Positions 1 through 10,084 of a DNA stretch of 59,837 bases are shown here, one piece after another. Source of the stretch: Acidobacteriota bacterium (GTDB lineage Bacteria; Acidobacteriota; Polarisedimenticolia; J045); the NCBI GenBank assembly GCA_025456425.1, contig JALOKP010000015.1:1-59837 (forward strand). Direction: 5' to 3'. Position numbers and translations under genes: made by a program. Position 1 is the first letter of the stretch. Every line of letters begins with the position of its first letter. The notes under the pieces are model-generated. The model worked only from the letters and a program-made list of their open reading frames with translations. It had not been told where the DNA came from and ran no database searches.

Positions 1-147
1 CGCGGGCCGACGGGAAACCCCCGTCTCTCCGCGCTCCCGATCCCACGCCCGTCCGCCCGCGGTCGTTCCGGGCCGGACACCTGTCCGCCGGCGGTCAGGA
101 GCCCGGGCTACCCACCAACAGGCTTGCGGCCACCGTGGGGCTGGAGG

Positions 148-567
148 TCAGGGAATTTCGAGCCCGGCGAAGAAGTACCCCATCTCAAACGCCGCCGTCT
201 CCCCCCCATCCGATCCGTGGAATCCGTTCGCCTGGATGTTCGTCCCGAACCGCCTGCGCAACGTCCCTTCCTCCGCCTTCCCCGGGTCCGTCGCACCCAG
301 TAGCCGGCGCCAGGTCGCGATCGCGTCAGGCCCCTCCAGGGCCATCACCACGACCGGGCCCTCGCTCATGAAGGCGGTCAGGTCAGCGAAGAACGGTCGG
401 GCCCTGTGGACGGCGTAGAAGCCCTCCGCCTGGGCCCGCGTCAGGTGGATCCGCCGGATCGCGACCGGGGTCAGTCCCGCCTCCTCGGCGGCGCGGATCG
501 CCTCGCCGACGACCCCCTTGCGGGTGGCGTCGGGCTTGACGATCGCGAGCGTTCTCTCGATGGCCAT
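148..567 (-). CDS. ndk: Nucleoside diphosphate kinase
   Basis: This 139-residue cytoplasmic protein matches nucleoside diphosphate kinase, which moves the gamma phosphate between nucleoside triphosphates and diphosphates through a phosphohistidine. The N-terminus MAIERTLAIVKPDA is typical, and the active-site motif NGFHGSDG with its catalytic His is present near residue 115. Length is close to the E. coli enzyme (143). An AAGGGA ribosome binding sequence precedes the ATG. It lies downstream of sucCD on the same strand; Ndk is known to use the NTP made by succinyl-CoA synthetase, so the placement makes sense. A strong GC hairpin separates it from sucD, so it may be transcribed separately. Confidence 0.97.
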   Translation of the reverse strand: MAIERTLAIVKPDATRKGVVGEAIRAAEEAGLTPVAIRRIHLTRAQAEGFYAVHRARPFFADLTAFMSEGPVVVMALEGPDAIATWRRLLGATDPGKAEEGTLRRRFGTNIQANGFHGSDGGETAAFEMGYFFAGLEIP

Positions 568-653
568 CTCGGTTTTCCCTTTCGTGGCGCGGTGCCGCGC
601 GGACTCGCGGATGCCGCGGCTGGTGTGTACCGGGAGCGGGTAGCAGGTCCGGC

Positions 654-691
654 GGGGGGGCCGGGCCTCCGTCCGGAGTCCCGGCCCCCCC
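654..691 (-). terminator. Perfect 12-bp GC hairpin downstream of sucD
   Basis: Positions 654-665 and 680-691 are perfect inverted complements (seven G plus CCGGG against CCCGG plus seven C) around a 14-nt loop that is itself partly self-complementary. It sits 8 bp after the sucD stop and about 90 bp before ndk. No T tract follows on either strand, so termination or RNA 3'-end stabilisation is inferred, not shown. Confidence 0.5.
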
Positions 692-699
692 GGAGCAAC

Positions 700-1574
700 T
701 CAGGCGCGGCCCAGCAGGCGGGCGACGGTAGCGCCGATCTCGGCCGGCGAATCGACCACCGCGATCCCCGCCGCGCGCAGCGCCGCCTTCTTCTCGGCGG
801 CCGTCCCCTTGCCGCCGCTGATGATCGCGCCGGCGTGGCCCATCCGGCGGCCGGGAGGGGCCGTCGCGCCGGCGATGAAGGCCACCACCGGCTTGGTCAT
901 GTGGGACTGGATCCAGGCCGCGGCCTCCTCCTCCGCCGAACCGCCGATCTCGCCGATCAGGACCAGCGCCTCGGTCTGGACGTCGGCCTCGTACAGCGGG
1001 AGCAGCGAGGTGAAGGGCGAGCCGATGATCGGGTCGCCGCCGATCCCGATCGCGGTGCTCTGGCCGAGGCCGATCTTGGTCAGCTGGTCGACCGCCTCGT
1101 AGGTCAGGGTCCCCGACCGGGACAGCACGCCGACCGTGCCGGGAGCGAAGATCGAGGCCGGCATGATCCCGATCTTGCACCGGCCGGGCGTGATGATCCC
1201 GGGGCAGTTCGGCCCGATCAGCCGCGTGCGCCCCGACTCGCCGATCGCGTTCTTGACCCGCAGCATGTCGAGCACCGGGATCCCCTCGGTGATCGCCACC
1301 ACCAGCGGCACGCCGGCATCGACCGACTCGAGGATCGCGTCGGCCGCGAAGGCCTGGGGGACGAAGACCGCCGACGCGTTGGCGCCGGTCGCTTTCACCG
1401 CCTCAGCCACCGTGTCGAAGACCGGGATCCCCTCGTGCTTCGTGCCGCCCTTGCCGGGGGTCACGCCCGCCACGACGCGCGTCCCCGCCTCCACCATCTG
1501 CTTCGTGTGGAACGAGCCCTCGCCGCCCGTCATCCCCTGCACGACGACCCGCGTGGCCGCATCGACGAGGATGC

Positions 1575-1578
<4 letters not shown>
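700..1578 (-). CDS. sucD: Succinyl-CoA synthetase alpha subunit
   Basis: This is the 292-residue alpha subunit of succinate-CoA ligase (TCA cycle), which binds CoA and carries the phosphohistidine. Visible signatures are the CoA-binding N-terminus with [30 protein letters not shown], and [12 protein letters not shown], with the phosphorylated His in RMGHAGAII near residue 250. Length and alignment follow the E. coli protein with no gap. The ATG overlaps the sucC stop codon (ATGA), so the two subunits are translationally coupled. Unlike its partner, this gene shows no missing segment. Confidence 0.97.
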
Positions 1579-2621
<1,043 letters not shown>

Positions 2622-2706
2622 GGCAACTCCTCCCTCACCGGGCCGACGGGCGGCCGGAGGACCTTGGGATGCGGGGAACGACAACCGGACTTACGGACGG
2701 GTCATG

Positions 2707-3546
2707 CTAGTCGGGCGGCTGCGCGCGGGCAAGCGGGCGGCCCGGCCCGGGGCACGCCGAGCCGGGCCCCCGGGCCGCGCGCGCGGCGGCGGCGGCCGCC
2801 TTGGCGAGGTCGGGCTGGCCCGCCCGCCGCGCGCGCGCAGCAAGCGCCGCCAGCCGGCGCGCGCGCAGCTCCCGCCCCGCGCCGCCGAGCTCGATCCGCA
2901 GCCGCTCCAGGCGCAGCACCACGGCGTCGTCGCCGTCGCCCTCCGGCCCGGCCGCATGCAGTTCCCCCAGCCACGCCCGCGCCAGTTCGCGGTGCCCTTC
3001 GGCGACGGCGGTCTCGGCCAGCACCACCCGCGCCTCGCGCGCGTACCGCGGCCCGCGCGGCCGGTCGAGGACCCGCTGCGCGACGCTGGCCGCCAGCCCG
3101 GTCGAGCCGACCGCGACGAGCGACGAGGCCATCGCGAGCAGGAGCTCCTGGACCGTCTCCCCGCGGGCGTCGCGGGCGGCCCGTTCGGCGTAAGCGATCG
3201 CCGCCTCGTGTCGGCCGGTCGCCGCCCAGGCGCGGATCTCGTCCGCGCTCGCCGGCCCCGGCCCGGGCGCTTCCGGAGTCGCCAGCGCGGCCTCGAGCCG
3301 GGGGGAGAGCAGGATCCAGTCCGCGAGTTCGCGCGGGGAAACGCCGACCGCGCGGCCGAGGGCCGGCAGGCGCGCGAGCGTCGGGAGACGATCGCCGCAC
3401 TCGAAGTCGGCGAGCAGCGTCGGCGTGAGGGGCGCCGGAGGGACCGCACCCGCCCGAACCGCCGCCCGGCGCGACAAGCCGAGCCGGGCGCGGTGCGCAC
3501 GGATCCAGTCACCCATCCAGAGGGCCCCCCGGGGCCTCGGGGGCAT
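2707..3546 (-). CDS. XRE-type HTH regulator with helical repeat C-terminus
   Basis: This is a 279-residue protein. The ATG at 3546 is preceded by a strong AGGAGG four bases upstream; an ATG at 3516 (MGDWIRAHR) is the alternative. Residues 12 to about 75 look like a lambda-repressor-type helix-turn-helix (DWIRAHRARLGLSRRAA, then a second half ending GVSPRELADWI). The rest is Ala/Arg/Leu-rich and helical with TPR-like spacing, and the C-terminal 20 residues look disordered. It is divergent from dacB with 67 bp between the starts and lies upstream of sucCD. It probably binds DNA, but its target and ligand are unknown. Confidence 0.7.
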   Translation of the reverse strand: MPPRPRGALWMGDWIRAHRARLGLSRRAAVRAGAVPPAPLTPTLLADFECGDRLPTLARLPALGRAVGVSPRELADWILLSPRLEAALATPEAPGPGPASADEIRAWAATGRHEAAIAYAERAARDARGETVQELLLAMASSLVAVGSTGLAASVAQRVLDRPRGPRYAREARVVLAETAVAEGHRELARAWLGELHAAGPEGDGDDAVVLRLERLRIELGGAGRELRARRLAALAARARRAGQPDLAKAAAAAARAARGPGSACPGPGRPLARAQPPD

Positions 3547-3599
3547 CTTCCCTCCTGCGAAGGTTCTACGCCGGTCTCGCCCAAATGAAAAGGGGCCCT

Positions 3600-3605
3600 T
3601 ACTAT
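3600..3605 (+). promoter_or_regulatory. Candidate -10 box for leaderless dacB
   Basis: TACTAT ends 8 nt before the dacB ATG. No Shine-Dalgarno sequence lies between them, so transcription would begin at or very near the start codon. The same arrangement recurs at other genes in the window. Confidence 0.45.
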
Positions 3606-3613
3606 CGGGCGCG

Positions 3614-5059
3614 ATGCGCCGTCCGTCTCTCTCTCGCCGACCCTGGATCCTGCTGCTCGCCGCGCCGTTCGCGGTCGCGGGTCCCGCCGCCGCAGCCGAC
3701 GCACCGCTGCCCGCAACCGTCGCACGCACGCTCGATTCGATCGGGCGGCGCGGCGCGGGGGTCCACGCCGTCTACGCCGACTCGGGCCGGCCGCTCGCCT
3801 CGTTCGCGGCGCGCACGCCGCTCGTCCCGGCGTCGACGATGAAGCTCCTCACGAGCGCCTGCGCGCTCGATACGCTCGGGCCGGCCTTCCGCTTCCGGAC
3901 CGCCTTCCTCGCCGACGCCGCGCCCGACGCCTCGGGCAGCGTGCGCGGCTCGCTCTACGTGCGCGGCGCCGGCGACCCCGCGCTCGACGCCGAGCGGCTC
4001 TGGGCCGCGGTGCGCGGGCTGGCGGCGGTCGGCGTGAAGCGGATCGCCGGCGACGTGGTCGTCGACGAGTCGCTGTTCGAGAGCGCGGGCTGGCCGGCCA
4101 GCTGGCCCGGCAACCTGCGGCCGAGCCCGTACAACGCCCCGCAGGGCGCGCTGGCGCTGGCCTGGGACGCGACCGAGGTCGTGGTGCTGCCCGGTCCGGG
4201 CCGCGGCGCGCCGGCGCGCGTCGCCTCCTCGCCGCTGCGCGCCGCGACGCCGGTCGTCAGCCGCGCCACGACTGGAAGCTCGACCGACCTGGTGGTCTTC
4301 CTGCAGGACGGGCCGGAGGGGCGCGCGCAGATCGTCGTCAACGGGACGATCGCGGCCGGCAGCGCCCCCTACCGCACCTGGATCCACCTCGGCCCGCCCG
4401 GTCCGGCGGTGGCCGCGGCGCTGGCCGAGCTGCTGCGCGAGGCCGGGATCGAGCTGAAGGGCCGGCCCCGGACGGGCCGGGCCCCGGGCGGCGCGGTGCT
4501 GCTGCTCGAGCACGAGAGCCCCGCGCTCGGGGAGATCGTGGCCGGCGTCAACAAGCCGTCCTCCAACTTCGGAGCGGAGATGCTGACCCGCGCGCTCGAC
4601 GCCTACACCGGCGGGGCGCCGGGCTCGACGGCCGGCGGGACCCGCCGCATCGGGGCCTGCCTCGCCGACTGGGGCGTGCGCTCCGAGGGGCTGGTCCTCG
4701 CCGACGGCTCGGGCTACGGCCGCGCCAGCCGGCTCACCGCCGAGTCGCTGGTCGGCGTGCTGCTCGCCGCGCGGCGCCGCCCCGCCTGGCGCGCGGAGTT
4801 CGAGGCGTCGCTGGCGCGCGCCGCCGAGGACGGCTCGCTGCGGAACCGCCTCTCGGATCTGCGCGGCCGGGTTCGCGCCAAGACCGGAACGCTGAATGGC
4901 GTGTCGGGCCTGGCCGGATTCGCGGTCGACCGCCACGGGCGGGAACTGGCATTCGCGATCCTGCTCAACGGGGCGGGGGCGGGCTCGGACGACGCCGACC
5001 GCCTGCTGCGCTCCCTGGTCGCCGCCGCCGACGCCCAGCCCGCGGGGAAGACCCCGTGA
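3614..5059 (+). CDS. dacB: D-alanyl-D-alanine carboxypeptidase/endopeptidase (PBP4 type)
   Basis: This 481-residue periplasmic enzyme belongs to peptidase family S13, which trims or cleaves peptidoglycan cross-links. The ATG at 3614 gives a clean signal peptide (RRPWILLLAAPFAVAG, cleavage after about residue 28). The SxxK motif is PASTMK (S74, K77), the SxN motif is in NKPSSNFGAEML, and KTG appears as AKTGTLNGVSG. The N-terminal stretch upstream in the same frame looks like shadow sequence and is rejected as coding. The last codons overlap a small zinc-ribbon gene (GTGA). All catalytic motifs are intact. Confidence 0.95.
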   Translation: MRRPSLSRRPWILLLAAPFAVAGPAAAADAPLPATVARTLDSIGRRGAGVHAVYADSGRPLASFAARTPLVPASTMKLLTSACALDTLGPAFRFRTAFLADAAPDASGSVRGSLYVRGAGDPALDAERLWAAVRGLAAVGVKRIAGDVVVDESLFESAGWPASWPGNLRPSPYNAPQGALALAWDATEVVVLPGPGRGAPARVASSPLRAATPVVSRATTGSSTDLVVFLQDGPEGRAQIVVNGTIAAGSAPYRTWIHLGPPGPAVAAALAELLREAGIELKGRPRTGRAPGGAVLLLEHESPALGEIVAGVNKPSSNFGAEMLTRALDAYTGGAPGSTAGGTRRIGACLADWGVRSEGLVLADGSGYGRASRLTAESLVGVLLAARRRPAWRAEFEASLARAAEDGSLRNRLSDLRGRVRAKTGTLNGVSGLAGFAVDRHGRELAFAILLNGAGAGSDDADRLLRSLVAAADAQPAGKTP

Positions 5060-5223
5060 CCCGCTGTGCGGCCTGCGGCGCGCCGGCCCGCGTGGCGCGC
5101 GACGAGCCCTACTGCAGCGAGCGCTGCCGCCACCTCGCGCGCTGGCGGATCCTGGTGGCCGCGGCGGGGGCGGGGCTGATGATCCTTGCCGGCATGCTCG
5201 GGGCGCTGGGGGTCTTCGGCTAG
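5056..5223 (+). CDS. Small zinc-ribbon membrane protein (DUF2116-like)
   Basis: A 55-residue reading frame starts with GTG overlapping the dacB TGA. It begins MTRCAACGAPARVARDEPYC and continues SERCRHLARWR, followed by a hydrophobic Ala/Gly/Leu segment that fits one transmembrane helix (about residues 31-54). CxxC followed by CxxxC resembles the DUF2116 zinc-ribbon family (small proteins with a ribbon and one helix), judged from memory. Translational coupling to dacB suggests an envelope role, but no function is known. It is too short for usual ORF cut-offs. Confidence 0.65.
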   Translation: MTRCAACGAPARVARDEPYCSERCRHLARWRILVAAAGAGLMILAGMLGALGVFG

Positions 5224-5242
5224 CCTGGAGCGGTCACGTCGG

Positions 5243-7861
5243 CTAGAACGGCAGCCCGATCGAGAACTGGAACTGGCTGGTCTGGTCGAATGGCTGCTCC
5301 TGGATCGGCCAGCCGTAGATCAGCCGGATCGGCGCCTGGAAGACGGGCAGGAAGATCCGGAACTCGAGCCCCGCCGAGGCCCGCGCCTGGTCCCAGTTGA
5401 TGTCGACGCCGTTGTCGTACGCGCCGCCGGCGTCGAAGAAGCCGACCAGCGTCGCGGACTTGCCGATCAGCACGCCGGCCTCGAACTGCACCAGCGCCAT
5501 CTTGCTGCCGCCGACCTGGGCCAGCGCCACCGACGGATTGCCGCCGGGGCCGACGATCGGGTTGCCGTTCTGGTCGAGCTGGACGATGAAACGGACCGGC
5601 GAGATCGTGCGGGTCTCGAAGATCCTGGGGCCGATGATGTCGCCGCCGATGAAGTAGCGCTGGAAGCGCGGCACGCCGTCGACATAGCCCGGCTCGCGCT
5701 CCACCTCGCGGAACGGCCAGATCCAGGCCAGCTCGCCGTGCGCGGCCGCGAAGAACTTCGGGCCGAAGGGGCGCCAGATCGTGCCCGCCAGGCGCGGTTT
5801 GAAATAGTCGAGGTCGCTGCCCAGCGCCTTGAGCGAGATCGTCGGCAGGACGCTCAGCTCGTAGCCGTAGGTCGGCCGCAGGTAGTTGTTGACCCGCTTG
5901 TAGTTGAAGACCGGTGTGATGTTCGAGAGGATGGTCTCGGTGGTGGCGAACTGGGCCGACAGGTCGATCGTGCTGGCTTCGACCTGCTCGAACGACCAGA
6001 TCAGCGAGATCTGCGAGAAGTCCCCCAGCCGGCGGCCGATGGTGATCGAGCCGCCGGTCCCGGCCTGGTTGAGGTTCTGGGTGTTCCCCTGGATGTCGCG
6101 CGCCACGCCGAAGTCGTAGCTGCGCCGGAAGATCGAGATCCCGAGCGTGATCGGCTTGCCGAACAGCCAGGGCTCGACGAAGTTCAGCGCCGCCTGGTTC
6201 GAGCGGCCGCCGATCGACAGGTTGAGGCCCAGCGTCTCGCCCCGGCCGAGGAAGTTGCGGGTCTGGTAGCTGGCCAGGAAGAAGGCCCCCTCCAGCTCGC
6301 TGTACCCGCCTCCGACCTGGACCTCGTTGCGCGACTGCTCTTCGCCGCGCACGATCACGTCGACCTGGTCGGTCCCCTCGACCGGGGCCAGCGTCGGCTC
6401 CTCGGCCGGGACCCAGTAGCCGAGCTGCTGAATTTTCTGCATCGAGCGGTCGAGCAGCGCACGGTCCAGCACGTCCCCCTCGGCGACGTTGAACTCGCGG
6501 CGCAGGACGGTGTCGTTGGTCGTGGTGTTCCCGGCGAAGTCGATCTGGCGGACGGTGTAGGCCTTGTCCTCGTCGATCGTGATCACGACGTCGGCGACGA
6601 ACTGGCCCTCCTTGCGCTCGATCCGCCGGGTCACCGCGACGTAGACGTAGCCCCTCCGGCCGTAGATGCTGCGGATGACCCGCATCCCGGCCTCGATCGC
6701 GCTGTCGGAGAGGGTCGCGCCGTCGGGCAGCGGGATCGTCGCCCGCAGCGTGTCGGAGGTGAAGACGGTGTTCCCCTCGAAGGTGACGCTCCCCAGCGTG
6801 TAGACCGGGCCCTCGACGATCGGCACCGTGACGTAGACCCACTTCTTGATCTTGGCGGCCTTCTGGGCCGCCTCGTCGGCCTCCTTCTCGGACAGCTCGG
6901 CCTGCCGCTTCGCCTCGTCGGCGGCGACCAGCTTCGAGCCGGCGTCGGCGGGCGGAGCGGCCGCGGCCTCGGACGGAATCCCCTGGCCGTCCAGGGCCTC
7001 GACCAGCTCCTGGGTCGCCTGGGCGTCCTGCCGGCCCTCCTCGCTGCGCACGTCGACGATCGGCGGCCGCACGTCGACGTCGAGGTAGCCGCGGTCGCGG
7101 TAGTACTGGAGGATGTTGTTGACGTCCTGCTGGAACTTCAGCGGGTGATAGAGCGATTTCTTCCCGAACGGCCAGTAGAACTGGTATTCCGAGGTCAGCT
7201 TGAGCTGCTTTTTCAGCGCGGCGTCGGAGTAGTGGTCGTTGCCGGTGAAGTCGAGGTCCTTGATCTGGGTCTTCCCGCCCGGCACGATCTTGAACGTGAT
7301 GCTGCGGGCGCTGGCCGAGACCTCCTTCACCACCGGGTCGACCTTCGCGTCGAGATAGCCCTTGGTCCCGAGCAGTTCCTTGATCAGTTGCTGCGCCTTC
7401 CAGACCCGCTTGCGGTCGAGCGGGGTGCCGACGGTGAAGGTGAAGTTCCGCTCCTTGAAGTAGTCCTCGATCGCCTGCTGGTTGGCCACCTTGTTCTTGC
7501 CGTAGGTGACGGACAGGACGGTCGGGCGGTCCTTGATCTCGACCACGAGCACCGCGCCGTCGGGCTCGCAGCGCCGGAAAAAACGCAGGTCCGAGAAGTA
7601 GCCGCGCTGCCAGAACCGGCGGAACTCCTGGTCGATCCGGGCCTCGTCCCAGGGGTCGCCGGGCTTGATCCCGAGGTCGAAGCGGACCGCGTCGGCGCTC
7701 ATCTTCTGGCTGCCGCGGACCTCGACCGAGCGGACCGTGTTGCAGGACGCCGGGACCTCCCCGGACGGGGCGGCCTCCTGGGCGGCCACGGGACCGACGG
7801 CGAGCACACCGACCACGGTCAGCGCCCCCGCGGCGCAACTGGCCACCCGTCCGATCCTCAT
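5243..7861 (-). CDS. bamA: Outer membrane protein assembly factor BamA
   Basis: This 872-residue protein is BamA, the essential outer-membrane insertase. It has a signal peptide (cleavage near residue 28, AVGPVAAQ), five POTRA domains (about 42-114, 115-195, 196-352, 353-432, 435-505) and a C-terminal barrel ending in FSIGLPF, with the terminal aromatic expected of a BAM substrate. POTRA3 carries an extra charged, Ala-rich segment (about 272-340, containing KEADEAAQKAAKIKK) predicted to be helical or coiled coil. In the barrel, the usual VRGF/Y loop-6 motif is replaced by IIGPRIFETR. The ATG at 7861 lies 49 bp after the sulfatase-like gene, probably in one operon. Confidence 0.95.
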   Translation of the reverse strand: MRIGRVASCAAGALTVVGVLAVGPVAAQEAAPSGEVPASCNTVRSVEVRGSQKMSADAVRFDLGIKPGDPWDEARIDQEFRRFWQRGYFSDLRFFRRCEPDGAVLVVEIKDRPTVLSVTYGKNKVANQQAIEDYFKERNFTFTVGTPLDRKRVWKAQQLIKELLGTKGYLDAKVDPVVKEVSASARSITFKIVPGGKTQIKDLDFTGNDHYSDAALKKQLKLTSEYQFYWPFGKKSLYHPLKFQQDVNNILQYYRDRGYLDVDVRPPIVDVRSEEGRQDAQATQELVEALDGQGIPSEAAAAPPADAGSKLVAADEAKRQAELSEKEADEAAQKAAKIKKWVYVTVPIVEGPVYTLGSVTFEGNTVFTSDTLRATIPLPDGATLSDSAIEAGMRVIRSIYGRRGYVYVAVTRRIERKEGQFVADVVITIDEDKAYTVRQIDFAGNTTTNDTVLRREFNVAEGDVLDRALLDRSMQKIQQLGYWVPAEEPTLAPVEGTDQVDVIVRGEEQSRNEVQVGGGYSELEGAFFLASYQTRNFLGRGETLGLNLSIGGRSNQAALNFVEPWLFGKPITLGISIFRRSYDFGVARDIQGNTQNLNQAGTGGSITIGRRLGDFSQISLIWSFEQVEASTIDLSAQFATTETILSNITPVFNYKRVNNYLRPTYGYELSVLPTISLKALGSDLDYFKPRLAGTIWRPFGPKFFAAAHGELAWIWPFREVEREPGYVDGVPRFQRYFIGGDIIGPRIFETRTISPVRFIVQLDQNGNPIVGPGGNPSVALAQVGGSKMALVQFEAGVLIGKSATLVGFFDAGGAYDNGVDINWDQARASAGLEFRIFLPVFQAPIRLIYGWPIQEQPFDQTSQFQFSIGLPF

Positions 7862-7910
7862 CGCGGCGCCAAGCCTAGCGTCGTTCCGCACCGAATTCAT
7901 CCCGGGCGGC

Positions 7911-10013
7911 TCACGGCCGCTCGCCGGCGAGGTCGCGCTCGCGCGCGATCCGCTCGGCGAGCTTCTCCGCCAGCTCCTCGCGGACCCGCAGGGCGCGGTC
8001 CCGCGGGGCGAGGATCTCCTGCTCCGCGCCCGCCGAGGCCTGGAACAGCCGCTCGCCGCCGTCCGTGTCGCGGACCAGCTTCCAGCCGCCGATCCGGATC
8101 GCGCGGGGGCGGCCGCCCCCCGGCGCGGCCCTTGCCTCGGAGAAGACCGGACCCGATCCGGGATCGCGTTCCTCACGCGCCGCGGCCCCGAGGAACCGCG
8201 AGAGGTCCTCCCCCTCCGCGTCGCGCGCGCCGCCGAGCCGCAGCAGCCCGAGCAACGTGGGGGCCACGTCGACCAGCGAGCTGGGCCCACCGACCTGGAC
8301 GGCGGCGCCGACCCCGGGGCCGGCGATCAGCCACGGCACGCGGACGATCCCCTCCTCGAGCCCCGCGGGCCCCTCGATCCAGGCCCCCTGCTCGCCGAGC
8401 GGAATCCCGCCCTCCGCCGTCACCACGACCAGCGTGCGGTGCAGCTCGCCCCGCTCGAGCAGCAACTGCTGCAACGCCCCGACGGCCGCGTCGGCCGCGA
8501 CGACCGCGGCGCGGTAGCCCTCCATCCACGCGGCGAGCGACCGCTTCCGCGCGGCGCCCGGGCTCCAGGCCGGCGGATCCTGCAGCGGCTCCGCCATCGC
8601 GACGCGTCCGGCCGGAACGGCGACCTCGTCGCTGCCGCCGCGCGGCGACGCGGGCAGCGGCCAGGCCGGCTCGCCCAGCTCGACCCACGCGCACCAGGGG
8701 ACGCCGGGAGGCAGCGTGCCGATCCAAGAACGGAACAGCTCGAGCGCGGGCCGGGGGCCGCGGACCGGGCGCGGCGAGGCGGGGACCGCTCGCAGCAGCA
8801 GACGGCCGAAGGTGAAGCGCGGCAGCCAGTCGGAGAGCGCGGCCGCGTCCTCGTAGTTCTCGAAGAGCCGGGCCAGGCCGGAGCGCCTCCCTTCGAGCGG
8901 GCGGGCCGAGACGAAGGCGGCACAGTGGTATCCGTTGGCGGTCAAGCGCTCGGGCAGTCCCTCGATCCCCGGCCGCAGCGCGTCGCCGTCGTCGCGCAGG
9001 CCGTGGCTGCTCGGGTAGAGGCCGGTGAGCAGCGACGCCGCGGCCGCCGGCGTGAACCGCGAGGGTGTCACGGTGTCGCGGAAGGCGGCGCCCTGCTCGG
9101 CCAGGGCGTCGAGCGCCGGCGTCGCGGTGGTGGTCGCGCCGTAGCTCCCGACGGCGTCGGCCCGCAGCCCGGTGATCGTCACGAGCAGGACGTTGGGGTA
9201 GACCGCGGCGCCGGTCGACTCGCCGCGCGGCACGGCCCCGCGCAGCACCCACGCCGCGGCGGCGAGCACGACCAGGCCGGCCACGGCGAGCGGCAGCGTG
9301 AAGCGCCCGCCCTGCAGTTGCAGCCACGCCGCGGGGAGCACGAAGCAGAAGAACGCGAGCCCGGCCAGGAGGGCCAGCGCCGTGCCGACCATCACGAACG
9401 GCGTGCGCTCGCCGGTCGCCAGCGGCGGAGCGAGCAGCAGCACGAACGGCCCGGCCGCGAGCAGCGCGGCCGCGGTCCAGCGCCCCGCCTCGTAGCGGCC
9501 CGCCCGCCGACCCGCGAGCCGGGGGAAGAGCCCCGCGACGCCTGCCGCGACCAGCGCCCCGAAGAGCGCGGCAAGCGCCACCGCGACCAGCCCGGAGAGG
9601 GTGAGCGCGCCGAGCGCGGCGGAGGACGCGGCCGCGGCGGGGCGCGAGGAGAGCGCCACGCGCACCCCGTCCGCCAGCGCGATCGAGGCCCCGAACCCGG
9701 CCCCCAGCACGACGCCCCCGCGCGCCGCCCGGAACGGCGCGGCGGGGAGGTCGCGCGGCGGCAGCCCGAGCCGGGCGAAGGCCCGCAGGACGCGGGCCTC
9801 GAGCCCACCGGTGCGGGAGCCCAGCAGGACGCGCACCCCGGCCAGCGCGCCGAGGCAAAGCAGGGGCAGGAAGGCCTGCCCCAAAGGCAGGCTGACCGGC
9901 CCCAGGTCGATCGTGGCGCCGCCGCTGCCGACGACGACCAGGACCGCGACGGCGGCGAGGACCAGGCCGGCGTTGACGGCGCGGGCGGCGCGCTGGCGGG
10001 AGAGCGGGTCCAC
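7911..10013 (-). CDS. Membrane protein with degenerate sulfatase-fold domain
   Basis: This 700-residue protein has a hydrophobic N-terminal half with about six to seven predicted membrane helices (residues 12-260). An alkaline-phosphatase/sulfatase-like domain follows from residue 274 (NVLLVTITGLRADAVGSYG, then FTPAAAASLLTGLYP). Active relatives usually read VDTLRAD and DHGE..GEHG, with Asp and His as metal ligands. Here the equivalents are ITGLRAD and EGGIPLGEQG, so two or more ligands are lost; T321 sits at the usual nucleophile position. It is probably catalytically inactive or strongly diverged. The start is a GTG without a clear ribosome binding site, so the N-terminus is uncertain. It lies just upstream of bamA, which hints at an envelope role. 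Confidence 0.75.
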   Translation of the reverse strand: MDPLSRQRAARAVNAGLVLAAVAVLVVVGSGGATIDLGPVSLPLGQAFLPLLCLGALAGVRVLLGSRTGGLEARVLRAFARLGLPPRDLPAAPFRAARGGVVLGAGFGASIALADGVRVALSSRPAAAASSAALGALTLSGLVAVALAALFGALVAAGVAGLFPRLAGRRAGRYEAGRWTAAALLAAGPFVLLLAPPLATGERTPFVMVGTALALLAGLAFFCFVLPAAWLQLQGGRFTLPLAVAGLVVLAAAAWVLRGAVPRGESTGAAVYPNVLLVTITGLRADAVGSYGATTTATPALDALAEQGAAFRDTVTPSRFTPAAAASLLTGLYPSSHGLRDDGDALRPGIEGLPERLTANGYHCAAFVSARPLEGRRSGLARLFENYEDAAALSDWLPRFTFGRLLLRAVPASPRPVRGPRPALELFRSWIGTLPPGVPWCAWVELGEPAWPLPASPRGGSDEVAVPAGRVAMAEPLQDPPAWSPGAARKRSLAAWMEGYRAAVVAADAAVGALQQLLLERGELHRTLVVVTAEGGIPLGEQGAWIEGPAGLEEGIVRVPWLIAGPGVGAAVQVGGPSSLVDVAPTLLGLLRLGGARDAEGEDLSRFLGAAAREERDPGSGPVFSEARAAPGGGRPRAIRIGGWKLVRDTDGGERLFQASAGAEQEILAPRDRALRVREELAEKLAERIARERDLAGERP

Positions 10014-10078
10014 GCGTCAGCGCCGCCGCAGCGGCGCGGTGGCCCGGCCCCATGCGGGAACGAACGGCATCGAGCCGC

Positions 10079-10084
10079 TATTCT
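10079..10084 (+). promoter_or_regulatory. Candidate -10 element upstream of the 96-residue gene
   Basis: TATTCT lies in the 145-bp divergent gap between the sulfatase-like gene and the plus-strand 96-residue gene, 74 nt before its TTG start. No convincing -35 was found. This is a weak prediction. Confidence 0.3.

Noticed and set aside
2622-2684. Longer sucC start at ATG 2684
   Set aside because: Adds 21 residues atypical of SucC; the TTG at 2621 has a strong ribosome binding site and the family N-terminus.
5186-8815. 1209-residue open frame on the plus strand opposite bamA
   Set aside because: It is an antisense shadow: GC-rich codon bias leaves the complementary strand free of stops. The protein is low-complexity Arg/Asp/Leu with no domains, while bamA on the other strand is fully conserved.
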